A stretch of DNA of 47,759 nt. Origin: Scatosoma sp002474405 (GTDB taxonomy: Bacteria > Bacillota > Clostridia > Christensenellales > Borkfalkiaceae). The notes under the pieces are model-generated. The model was not told the origin of the DNA, searched no databases, and saw nothing but the letters and a program-made list of their open reading frames with translations. Every line of letters starts with the position of its first letter. The first letter of the stretch is position 1. The position numbers and the translations under genes are program-made. Shown piece by piece: positions 8,431 to 15,863 of this stretch. Location: assembly GCA_937892545.1 (NCBI GenBank), contig CALAFO010000081.1, positions 1 through 47,759 of the forward strand, given 5' to 3'.

Positions 8431-8487
8431 GTTGCTTAAACGTCCCGAAAGACGAATAAGCCCGCTCAGGCACTTTCGTGCGTGCGC
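8431..8487 (-). ncRNA. Structured short leader or small RNA upstream of the pyr promoter
   Basis: The transcript from the 8492-8520 promoter would contain two hairpins before the terminator at 8394-8430. The first is GCAC-GAAA-GUGC (8470-8481). The second is GCUUA-UU-CGUC with GACG-UU-UAAGC (8434-8461, loop UUUCGG). There is no open frame. It may be an attenuated first leader of the pyr operon or an independent small RNA. A CUGAGC segment inside AAGUGC...GGGCUU (8458-8475) weakly recalls a PyrR loop but breaks the rule at its last base. Confidence 0.45.
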
Positions 8488-8491
8488 TTTT

Positions 8492-8520
8492 ATTATATAG
8501 ATTTTCAACGAAAACGTCAA
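8492..8520 (-). promoter_or_regulatory. Upstream sigma-A promoter (P1)
   Basis: The minus strand reads TTGACG, 17 bases, TATAAT (-35 at 8515-8520, -10 at 8492-8497). The start would be near 8485. The only thing immediately downstream is the structured leader and the terminator at 8394-8430, then promoter P2. Confidence 0.85.
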
Positions 8521-8534
8521 GCGGAAACGACGAA

Positions 8535-8557
8535 GGCGCGGCAAAAAAATCCGCGCC
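8535..8557 (-). terminator. Terminator-like hairpin after the FAD oxidoreductase gene
   Basis: GGCGCGG (8557-8551 read on the minus strand is GGCGCGG) pairs with CCGCGCC across a nine-base T-rich loop, a perfect seven-pair GC stem. The tail on the minus strand (TTCGTCGTTT) is only moderately T-rich; the plus-strand tail is richer. It is the only candidate to end the ten-gene operon from 23.8 kb. The interval 8558-8620 holds nothing else. Confidence 0.6.
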
Positions 8558-8620
8558 GTTTTCTTGTTGTTTTTCATATGGTTTTATGCGCATCCGTCGG
8601 TTTGTTTTCCCGGCGTTTTT

Positions 8621-10156
8621 TTACCAGTGCGTCTGAACGCCGTTTTCGCGCAGCAGATTCAGAAAATCGTTCAATTTTTCCCTGTTTTCGCGGACTTCTC
8701 CGATTTCGCAGTTGCGATCGATTGCATAACTTGCCAGAAAGCCCGCCGCTTCCCCCACCGACCATTCGACGGGATGCAGCCGATAACAGCCGCCCGTAAG
8801 ATGCGTGGTGCCGATATTTTTACATGCCGGAATCAGATTTTTGATTCTGACGGGAATCATCGCGCCGAGCGGAATCGTAAAACGTTTGCTCGGTTTATAG
8901 AAAAACGAATGCGTTTTTGTTGTGATATGCAGATCGATGGGATAGCTGCCCACGCCGACGCTATCGAAGAAATCTGGATTGCCGTCCGTTAAATCCTGTT
9001 CCCGCACCGTAAACTTCGCACGGATTCTTCGGCTTTCGCGCACGTAATACGTTTTTGTCATGCCGTCGTCCGTCCCCGCGGATTCGGGAGAAGGCGCAAA
9101 AAACGGATACCCTTTTTTATCGCCGTTCGGAGCTTCCGTCTGCAACCAGTAAAAGAAACTTTTCGTGATTTGCTTCGCAAGGTAGCGGTGCTCGTCCTGC
9201 CGGACATCGTCGAACGTGTTTCCGAAAAAATAATCGTTCTGGGGCCAGTTTAACATCGTAACGTCGTAAGGAGCGAAACCGTCTTTGAAATACGCGGAAT
9301 TAACGATACGGCGATAGGTGAACAGACCGAACAATTTGTTGCCGTCCGCATCCGTTTCGCCGTTGAACATGCCGAAACGCTTCGCTTTCCCCGTAGAAGA
9401 ATCGGGACCGTACATACTGAAAACGGGATAACGATCGTACGGCATTATTTTTTTGACGAAGTAATCGTATTCTTCGGGCTTATCGATGACGTAATCGCCC
9501 GTGCGCCGGTTTTCGAACGCCATCGACCAGGTAACGGGCTGACGATCTTCGGGCATATACCTTTCGCATGCCGACGGTTCCCCCGTCATATCGCGGCTTT
9601 CCGCGCCGGTTACGTATTCGCAGCCGCTTTTATAAATCAGTTCGCCCTCGTCGTCGGCGTCGAGAAAATATTTCCCCGTAACGCAGAACGTTTCATTTTC
9701 CGTTTTAATCGTCAGCGAGCGGACGACGTCGCCGTCGGTTTTCGCCTCCCGTAAATCGCAACGGTAAAAAATCCGCAAAACGCCCGCGTCGAGATACGGC
9801 TGCAGCATATCGGTGAGCAGTTTCAGGGCGAGACGGGGCGGATGAGAAAGGCGCGATACGGTGGAGCCGCCGGGGCAGAAAAATTCCTTGTTTTTCAATT
9901 CGTCCGCAATCATGGGATGGTTGCGGTAATAATTTCTTACGGCGTTGCGATACGAACGGTAGGTTGCCGAACAGCCCGTTTCCTCTATCCATCTGTGTTC
10001 GTCCGGCGGAACCGCCTGAGAAGTAAGCTGACCGCCGATCCAGTCCGTTTTTTCGAAAAACCCTACGCTTTTCCCCGATTTTGCCGCGGAATATGCGGCA
10101 AGCGTGCCGCCGAGGCTGCCGCCGAAAATCACTACGTCGAAATACATCGTGTTCAT
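8621..10156 (-). CDS. FAD-dependent oxidoreductase
   Basis: The 511-residue protein opens with a dinucleotide-binding fold, FDVVIFGGSLGGTLAAYSAA at residues 6-25, then an acidic end of beta-2 (FFEK) and WIGGQLTSQ. This is the arrangement of the FAD_oxidored group found beside many polysaccharide genes. No signal peptide is seen, so it is cytoplasmic. It is the last gene of the region 2 operon; its ATG shares ATGA with the stop of the ROK kinase gene and has GGAAGGA upstream. It may oxidise a sugar or sugar-linked aglycone released after import, but the substrate cannot be read from the sequence. A second in-frame ATG three codons later is possible. Confidence 0.85.
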   Translation of the reverse strand: MNTMYFDVVIFGGSLGGTLAAYSAAKSGKSVGFFEKTDWIGGQLTSQAVPPDEHRWIEETGCSATYRSYRNAVRNYYRNHPMIADELKNKEFFCPGGSTVSRLSHPPRLALKLLTDMLQPYLDAGVLRIFYRCDLREAKTDGDVVRSLTIKTENETFCVTGKYFLDADDEGELIYKSGCEYVTGAESRDMTGEPSACERYMPEDRQPVTWSMAFENRRTGDYVIDKPEEYDYFVKKIMPYDRYPVFSMYGPDSSTGKAKRFGMFNGETDADGNKLFGLFTYRRIVNSAYFKDGFAPYDVTMLNWPQNDYFFGNTFDDVRQDEHRYLAKQITKSFFYWLQTEAPNGDKKGYPFFAPSPESAGTDDGMTKTYYVRESRRIRAKFTVREQDLTDGNPDFFDSVGVGSYPIDLHITTKTHSFFYKPSKRFTIPLGAMIPVRIKNLIPACKNIGTTHLTGGCYRLHPVEWSVGEAAGFLASYAIDRNCEIGEVRENREKLNDFLNLLRENGVQTHW

Positions 10157-11004
10157 CTGAGATCCTTCCCGAAATAATATGCGCCCAGCATTCCCGCCGC
10201 GTTGCCGCCTTTGGCGCGGCGTATATCGCAGGGAATGCCCGCGACAAACGCGTCAAACGTTTCTTTCATTCCGTCCGTTACGCCGCCGCCGAGAATACAG
10301 ACGTCGAACGGACTGTTTTTTTCGATTTCTTTCAGCAGAGTGCAAAGATATTTTTGTAATTTTTCCACGATTTTGTTCGCCGCGGGATTGCCCGCCGCGT
10401 ATTCTTCGAAAATTTTATCTTTGCCTATCCCCGCCCGCGCCGCCATGCGGTTGATCGCGCGCCCGGAAAGATATTGTTCGGCGCAGCCGCGTCTGCCGCA
10501 ATTACACAAACGACCGTTTCTTACGACGGGAAGATGCCCGAACAACGCGTAATGATTGCTTTCGTCCGCTTTGATTTTTCCCCGCACGGCATACGCGCCG
10601 CCCACGCCGGAGCCTAAAGTAAGCATTACGGCGTTCAGATTCTGCAGCGAATCGTCGAGAAAAACTTCGCCGAGGAGCGCCGCAAGCCCGTCGTTTACAG
10701 CCACGCACGGCAGATTGTAAAGTTCCTTCACCCAGCGGACGATTTCGAACCCCGTGTAGCCGGGCAGATTGTCGGTGGCGTAAATCACTTTTCCCTCGGC
10801 GCTGTCGATCGTGCCGGCGGAAGAAATACATACGGCGGAAACGTCGCCGTTCATGAGTTTATCGATTGCCGTACGCAAAGACGAGACGACGCCTTCCCGT
10901 CCGTTATCGGTTACCGTAGGCGTCAGCGCGCTTTCAAGAATTTTTCCGCCCGATATCAACGAACTTTTTACGTTGGTGGCGCCGAGATCAACACATAATT
11001 TCAT
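10153..11004 (-). CDS. ROK-family sugar kinase
   Basis: ROK kinases phosphorylate hexoses or N-acetyl-hexosamines at C6 with ATP. The 283-residue protein has the phosphate-binding DLGATN at residues 6-11, the catalytic Asp105 in AVNDG, a GSGVGG loop at 131-136 and the ROK zinc site CNCGRRGCAE (Cys167, Cys169, Cys174). The C-terminal CILGGGVTDG is also typical. Co-transcription with nanE makes ManNAc or GlcNAc the natural guesses for substrate (a NanK/NagK role), but glucose or mannose cannot be ruled out. It follows the ABC permease gene by three bases and overlaps the next gene. Confidence 0.9.
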   Translation of the reverse strand: MKLCVDLGATNVKSSLISGGKILESALTPTVTDNGREGVVSSLRTAIDKLMNGDVSAVCISSAGTIDSAEGKVIYATDNLPGYTGFEIVRWVKELYNLPCVAVNDGLAALLGEVFLDDSLQNLNAVMLTLGSGVGGAYAVRGKIKADESNHYALFGHLPVVRNGRLCNCGRRGCAEQYLSGRAINRMAARAGIGKDKIFEEYAAGNPAANKIVEKLQKYLCTLLKEIEKNSPFDVCILGGGVTDGMKETFDAFVAGIPCDIRRAKGGNAAGMLGAYYFGKDLR

Positions 11005-11007
11005 ATT

Positions 11008-11874
11008 TTAACCTTTCACGCTGCCGACGGTGAGTCCGCGCACGAAAAATTTCAGTACGAACGGATAAACGCACACAATCGGCAAAATGCTTAAAATAAT
11101 CATCGCGGAATCGATAAATTCTTTCTGCTGATACAATTTCTGATCGCCGAGAATATCGGGCGCGGTGTTGATGCGGTTGAGAATATACAGGGCGAGCGGA
11201 TAATACTTTTCCGCATTGATCAGATAAATCAGCGCTTGAAAATAGTTGTTCCAGTACGAAACCGCCGTAAACAGTCCTACGCTGGCAATGGACGGAATGG
11301 AAATCGGCAACAGAATGGAAGCAAGAATTCTGCCGTTCCCCGCGCCGTCGATACGGGCAGATTCTTCGATTTCCGCAGGAATGCCTTCCAAACCGCTTTT
11401 CAGAAGAATCATGTTATACACCTGCACCACGGAAGGCAGCACGAGAGCGAACGGCGTATTCAGGAGCCCCAGCGTTTTCACGACGAAGAAATTCGGAATG
11501 ATGCCGCCGGAAAAAAGCATGACGATGGTGAAAAACACCATAATCGCGCCGCGGAACGGCAAATCTTTTTTGCTGAGCGGATATGACGCCATGAACATAA
11601 CGGTTACCGACAACACCGTGCCCGTTATCGTTACGCCAACCGATACGAAAAACGCGCGGAAAAACGCAAACGTGGAAAATACCTGTTTGTAATTGTAGAA
11701 CGTCCAGCCTTTCGGCAAAATGAGAATCGTTTTTCCGTACGTGGAAAACGATTTGGATATGACATTGAAAAACGGGACGATGCAAATTACGGCAATCAGC
11801 GTTAAAAGCGCGTAATTCGCTACGGTGAGCGAGGAAACCTTCCGACGACCTTTTTTTACTGCTGTATTTTCCAT
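11008..11874 (-). CDS. Carbohydrate ABC transporter permease (LplC/CUT1 type)
   Basis: This is an inner subunit of a sugar importer, with six predicted membrane segments in 288 residues. The ATPase-docking EAA loop reads IPAEIEESARIDGAG. The N-terminus (SLTVANYALLTLIAVICIVP) and the C-terminal FVRGLTVGSVKG match the LplC branch that partners LplB and a large solute-binding lipoprotein. It lies one base after its partner permease gene and is followed by the ROK kinase. No ATP-binding subunit gene is in the operon, so a shared MsmK-type ATPase encoded elsewhere is likely. Confidence 0.94.
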   Translation of the reverse strand: MENTAVKKGRRKVSSLTVANYALLTLIAVICIVPFFNVISKSFSTYGKTILILPKGWTFYNYKQVFSTFAFFRAFFVSVGVTITGTVLSVTVMFMASYPLSKKDLPFRGAIMVFFTIVMLFSGGIIPNFFVVKTLGLLNTPFALVLPSVVQVYNMILLKSGLEGIPAEIEESARIDGAGNGRILASILLPISIPSIASVGLFTAVSYWNNYFQALIYLINAEKYYPLALYILNRINTAPDILGDQKLYQQKEFIDSAMIILSILPIVCVYPFVLKFFVRGLTVGSVKG

Positions 11875-11875
11875 A

Positions 11876-12793
11876 TCACCAAATCCCCTCCGACGTTACT
11901 TTTTTTGAAATCTTATTCGTAACGACGATAAGAATCAAAGAGATAATTCCGTTGAAGAACCCGACGGCGGTGGACAAGCCGTAGTTGCCCGCGTTTTCGC
12001 CGAGACTGATGCGATACACGTACGTACCGATGATTTCGCCCGTTTTTCTTGTGGTGGAGGAAATCATGGTGTATACCTGTTCGAATCCCGCGTCCATCAG
12101 ATACCCGACGCGGATAATCAGCATTACGATAATCGTGGGCATAATCATGGGAATCGTGATACTGAACGCCTGTTTCATTTTTCCCGCGCCGTCAAGATCC
12201 GCCGCCTCGTATAAGTTGGCGTCGATTGCCATTATCGCGGAAATATACACGATGGAGCTGTAACCGATTTCTTTCCAGCCGGATAAAATCACCACCAGCC
12301 AGCGGAAAAATCCCGGTTCGGCAAACCAGTTATAAGAAATGCCCAGAAGCGAATTGACAGGTCCGTCTACGGCGAGCAGATTTTTGAAAATACCCGTTAT
12401 CACCACCCAGGAAAGGAAGTGCGGCAAAAACACCATGCTCTGCACGAACGTGGAAAACGCTTTGTTTTTCACTTCGGCTATCATGACGGCGAGAAATACG
12501 GGCAACGGGAAAAGAAACACGATTTTCATCATACTGATGACGAGCGTATTTACGATGTACCTGTAAATTTCGGGGTCGCTGAAAATTTTCGCAAAGTGCG
12601 CCATCGTCCAGTTGGCATGCGAAAACGCCTCCAGCGGATTGGAATAACGGATGAAATTGATGTTATCCTTGAATCCGATTAAAAGCCCTGCCATCGGCAG
12701 ATAAGAAAATATCAAAGCAAAAACAACGGCGGGTATAAGGAACAAATACAGTCCCCTATACTTCTTTAATTGTTTTTTCGTTACACTGTTCAT
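11876..12793 (-). CDS. Carbohydrate ABC transporter permease (LplB/CUT1 type)
   Basis: This is the first permease of the importer, 305 residues, with membrane segments beginning at LYLFLIPAVVFALIFSYLP. The EAA loop reads LYEAADLDGAGKMKQAF, and the motif YLPMAGLLIGFKD is characteristic of LplB-like proteins. The gene lies between the solute-binding lipoprotein gene (23 bases upstream) and the LplC-like gene. The pair should form the transmembrane channel for the oligosaccharide captured by the lipoprotein. Confidence 0.94.
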   Translation of the reverse strand: MNSVTKKQLKKYRGLYLFLIPAVVFALIFSYLPMAGLLIGFKDNINFIRYSNPLEAFSHANWTMAHFAKIFSDPEIYRYIVNTLVISMMKIVFLFPLPVFLAVMIAEVKNKAFSTFVQSMVFLPHFLSWVVITGIFKNLLAVDGPVNSLLGISYNWFAEPGFFRWLVVILSGWKEIGYSSIVYISAIMAIDANLYEAADLDGAGKMKQAFSITIPMIMPTIIVMLIIRVGYLMDAGFEQVYTMISSTTRKTGEIIGTYVYRISLGENAGNYGLSTAVGFFNGIISLILIVVTNKISKKVTSEGIW

Positions 12794-12816
12794 ACCCGTC
12801 TACCACATCTTCCGGT

Positions 12817-14370
12817 TTATTTGTTATAATACCATTCGTTGATCGCTTTGGTTGCCTTGCTTCCGCCGTCGTCTTTGAATTTTTTCAGGTACGTGGCAAG
12901 ATTTCCCGTGCCTTTATCCGTTACCATCATTACATAGAACTGATCCTGCGCGTATAACTCGATGTTGCCGCGCGTAGAAGTGTAATCGGCGATCGGCGGA
13001 GCGAAATCCACCACGTTGTATACGCCCACTTCGTCGGCGTCCTGCATCATCTCGCTCCAGGCGCGATAAAGTTCTTTCTGCTTCTTCACGCGGGCGAGCC
13101 AGTACTGCGTGTACACGCTTTCGTTCGTGCCCGTGAGGTAATAGCTTGCCGTGTCTTTTTCGGAGAAATGATCGGAAAGCGGCGCGTAGCCCGTGGACGG
13201 ATTGTACGTCCAGTGATAATTTTCCTGCCCGATAACGATATCGCGGAAATTATGCTTTTCCGCGGTATCGATGACTTTGGAATTCATCCAGTCGATCGCA
13301 TAGCCCGCGTTTTCCGCCATATAGAACGGAATTGCCGTGATGTAAGTATAACCGCTCTTTCTGTATACTTTTTCTTCGCCGTCCTTGTTTTCCAGCGCTC
13401 TTAAATACGCCAGCGTGTTTTCCTGCGTGGCGGCAGCCTGCGTGGAGCTGATGATTTTATTCGATTCCAGCCCGGAAACGATTGCCGAAACGCTCCAGAG
13501 CGACGTGGAAATCGCCGCGGCTTTGCCCGAAGAAAATTTCAGAACACAGTCGGCGGAAGCGTTGGTGGAAACGGAAGAATCGATCAGCCCTTCCGAATAC
13601 AGTTTCGTCATGAAATCCACGTACTCGCCGTATTGCGGCGCGTCCATATAATAGCGGACTTCCTTTTTGCCGTCCACTTCGTATTCCTGCCAGTTGCTGT
13701 AAATGCCGAACGCGGCGGAAACCGAATACACGAGCGGCGTATACATATCGAACGTTAAAGGAATCATGTTCGTTTGCGTTTTGATGGTTTTCAGAACGTT
13801 GTACAGCTCGTCTTTCGTAGTGGGAACGGACAGATTCAGTTCGTTGAGAATATCCTGACGGAACACCATGGGATATTCGATATTATCGCTGGAAGCGCGT
13901 TCGGGAATTCCGTAGATTTTTCCGTTTACCCGTACGACGTCCCACGATTCTTCCGAAATCGCGCTTTTAAGGTCCGCGCCGAATTTATCCAGCACGTCGT
14001 CAAGAGGCAGCAGAACGTCCTGCGCCACCAGATCGGAAAACTGCGCGCTGGTAAGTTTTATCGCGTTGTATTGTTCGCGCGCCACCATCTGCGTGTTCAG
14101 CGAAGAAGAAGCGTTTGTGGAGGGAAGCTGCGAATAGTTTACGTGATACCCCGTAACTTCTTCCACCACCGCCGCGTTGCCGTCGGCATTCATCTCTTCG
14201 ACGGTATACCCGGAATTCGGCATCAGTATGTTGAGATCGATTTTATTGTTCAGATCGATATCCATATTGATTCCGTAATCTTCGTCGTTTTTCGAACAGG
14301 CTGCCAGCGACGAAAACGTCGCCGCGGCAAGCACTATTGCCAACATGTTTTTTAATCGGATTTTATTCAT
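12817..14370 (-). CDS. Extracellular solute-binding lipoprotein (LplA-like)
   Basis: This is the substrate-capturing part of the importer, fixed to the outer face of the membrane. The 517 residues begin with MNKIRLKNM, a hydrophobic stretch and the lipobox SLAAC, with Cys25 as the lipid-modified residue. The rest has the two-lobe layout of long CUT1 binding proteins (LNILMPNSGYTVEEMNADGN near the start, GIPERASSDNIEYPMVFRQD in the middle). A longer frame reaches 14418, but the chosen ATG has GGAGG upstream, a proper signal peptide, and shares ATGA with the stop of the preceding gene. Confidence 0.93.
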   Translation of the reverse strand: MNKIRLKNMLAIVLAAATFSSLAACSKNDEDYGINMDIDLNNKIDLNILMPNSGYTVEEMNADGNAAVVEEVTGYHVNYSQLPSTNASSSLNTQMVAREQYNAIKLTSAQFSDLVAQDVLLPLDDVLDKFGADLKSAISEESWDVVRVNGKIYGIPERASSDNIEYPMVFRQDILNELNLSVPTTKDELYNVLKTIKTQTNMIPLTFDMYTPLVYSVSAAFGIYSNWQEYEVDGKKEVRYYMDAPQYGEYVDFMTKLYSEGLIDSSVSTNASADCVLKFSSGKAAAISTSLWSVSAIVSGLESNKIISSTQAAATQENTLAYLRALENKDGEEKVYRKSGYTYITAIPFYMAENAGYAIDWMNSKVIDTAEKHNFRDIVIGQENYHWTYNPSTGYAPLSDHFSEKDTASYYLTGTNESVYTQYWLARVKKQKELYRAWSEMMQDADEVGVYNVVDFAPPIADYTSTRGNIELYAQDQFYVMMVTDKGTGNLATYLKKFKDDGGSKATKAINEWYYNK

Positions 14371-15764
14371 ATTTTTCCTCCGTTTCTTTTCCTGAATATT
14401 TCCGCCGCAACCAGACATATCGCCGCAACGATACCCGTGAGTCCCGATGCCGCGCCCTTGCAGCCGGATCGCGTTGTTGTTGCATCGTCGGGCGTTTCAT
14501 CCGGCGAAGGAGAATTGTCTCCGCCCGTGTTGCCGCCCTGATCGATTTGTTTTTCCACCAGCAGAACGGCGTTGCTTACTTTCCGTTCCGCGCCGTCGGA
14601 AGGTTTGTTTCTGAGCTTCAGCCCCTCGCCGTCGGATAAATCCGCGAGGAACGCCGACGAACCGCCGCCGTCCAGTTCCAGCGCGTATTTCGCGCCGAAA
14701 TATGCGGCAAGTTCCGCTTCCCGCGTTACCGAACAGCCCGTGCTGTACGGCGCCTGTCTGCCGTCAAGCACGGAAAGAAACATCGTTCCGTCCTCTTTCA
14801 CGCCGATAAACGTCCGCGGCGTGCCCCATACGCTTCCCGCGTTATCCGAATGGACGTCGGTATTCACCACGCCGTTATCCACAAGCACGCTGTACCCGCC
14901 GATCACCCACGGCATATCTTTGTAAGCGCCGTCCGGTTTGTTCACAAGCCTTATGTTTGTGCCGTAATTGACGTTCTTATAGAAAAATTCCGAAATTTCG
15001 TTTTCGCCCCTGATTACCACGGCAAATTCGCCCGTATTCAGCGTAAGCGGTTTATCGTCGGTTACGCTGCCCTCCACCATGCGGGAGGAAACGGCGGCGG
15101 TAGGAAACTGCAGCACGTTGGGATCGGACGTTTTGAATTTATATTTTCCGCAAGCGGCAAGGCTTACGTTGTTTGCAGAAGTATATACGGAAAGTTTGCC
15201 TTCTTCCGGCGGCTGATTGATTGCGAAAACGGGATAATACGCAAGCGACGTTGCCGTCTGCACTTCGACGTACGGGGAAACCTGCGTCATTCTTCCGATT
15301 ACCGCTTTGCCGTTGTTATCGAAGCCGAGGCAGTGTTTCGTTGCGAAACTGCCGATCGTATACACAACGCCGTCCATCACAAGGCTTTCCATATTCTGCC
15401 CCGAAGAGAGATCGAAATAATCTCCGTTCACGGCAAGTTTCACTTTCTTTCCCGTCTTTTGCGTATAATCCGCCGCGATATCGCTCACGGTGGTTCTTAC
15501 GACCTTTCCGCCGTCGTCTTTCACGTTGTGAATCACGAATTCGTACCCGGCGTTTTCGGCGGAGGGATTGTATTCTCCGTAAAACAACGTCTGTTTTCCG
15601 TTATCTTCGTATTCGAACTTCCGGTACGTCAGCCCGTCGGTAACGGTTTCCGTAACGGCTTTCGCGGGATCGTCCGCCGAAACTTTCACGGACTGCGGAA
15701 GAAACGCGCCGCAAACAATCGCCGCCAAAGCCGCCGGAATAAAACAAGAAAATGCTTTTTTCAT
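14367..15764 (-). CDS. Secreted phosphodiester glycosidase (NAGPA family) with C-terminal membrane tail
   Basis: Proteins of this fold remove sugar-1-phosphate groups held in phosphodiester linkage; the animal member uncovers mannose-6-phosphate by removing GlcNAc. The 465-residue protein has a Sec signal peptide (MKKAFSCFIPAALAAIVCG), VNGDYFDL near residue 115, and the signature block GVKEDGTMFLSVLDGR, then ALELDGGGSSAFL near residue 390. After a Pro/Asp/Thr-rich linker comes a tail of Gly-Cys435-Lys, a hydrophobic segment and RKR. The start is the ATG at 15764; an AAAGAG site is weak. Bacterial family members act on cell-wall or exopolysaccharide phosphodiesters, but the substrate here is open. 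Confidence 0.88.
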   Translation of the reverse strand: MKKAFSCFIPAALAAIVCGAFLPQSVKVSADDPAKAVTETVTDGLTYRKFEYEDNGKQTLFYGEYNPSAENAGYEFVIHNVKDDGGKVVRTTVSDIAADYTQKTGKKVKLAVNGDYFDLSSGQNMESLVMDGVVYTIGSFATKHCLGFDNNGKAVIGRMTQVSPYVEVQTATSLAYYPVFAINQPPEEGKLSVYTSANNVSLAACGKYKFKTSDPNVLQFPTAAVSSRMVEGSVTDDKPLTLNTGEFAVVIRGENEISEFFYKNVNYGTNIRLVNKPDGAYKDMPWVIGGYSVLVDNGVVNTDVHSDNAGSVWGTPRTFIGVKEDGTMFLSVLDGRQAPYSTGCSVTREAELAAYFGAKYALELDGGGSSAFLADLSDGEGLKLRNKPSDGAERKVSNAVLLVEKQIDQGGNTGGDNSPSPDETPDDATTTRSGCKGAASGLTGIVAAICLVAAEIFRKRNGGKI

Positions 15765-15802
15765 AATTTTATGGTCTCTTTGTTTGCTTTTTTGCACTAC
15801 GG

Positions 15803-15830
15803 CGGTTTCCCGTCCGACGACGGGAAACCG
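15803..15830 (-). other. Perfect hairpin inside the operon
   Basis: CGGTTTCCCG and CGGGAAACCG form a perfect ten-pair stem with an eight-base loop, between the 851-residue lipoprotein gene and the phosphodiester glycosidase gene. No T-run follows on the minus strand, so it is not a classical terminator. It may block 3' exonucleases or mark a processing site, leaving different amounts of upstream and downstream message. Confidence 0.6.
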
Positions 15831-15863
15831 TTTCTGTGCGCTACGATTCAATTTTCGTTACGT

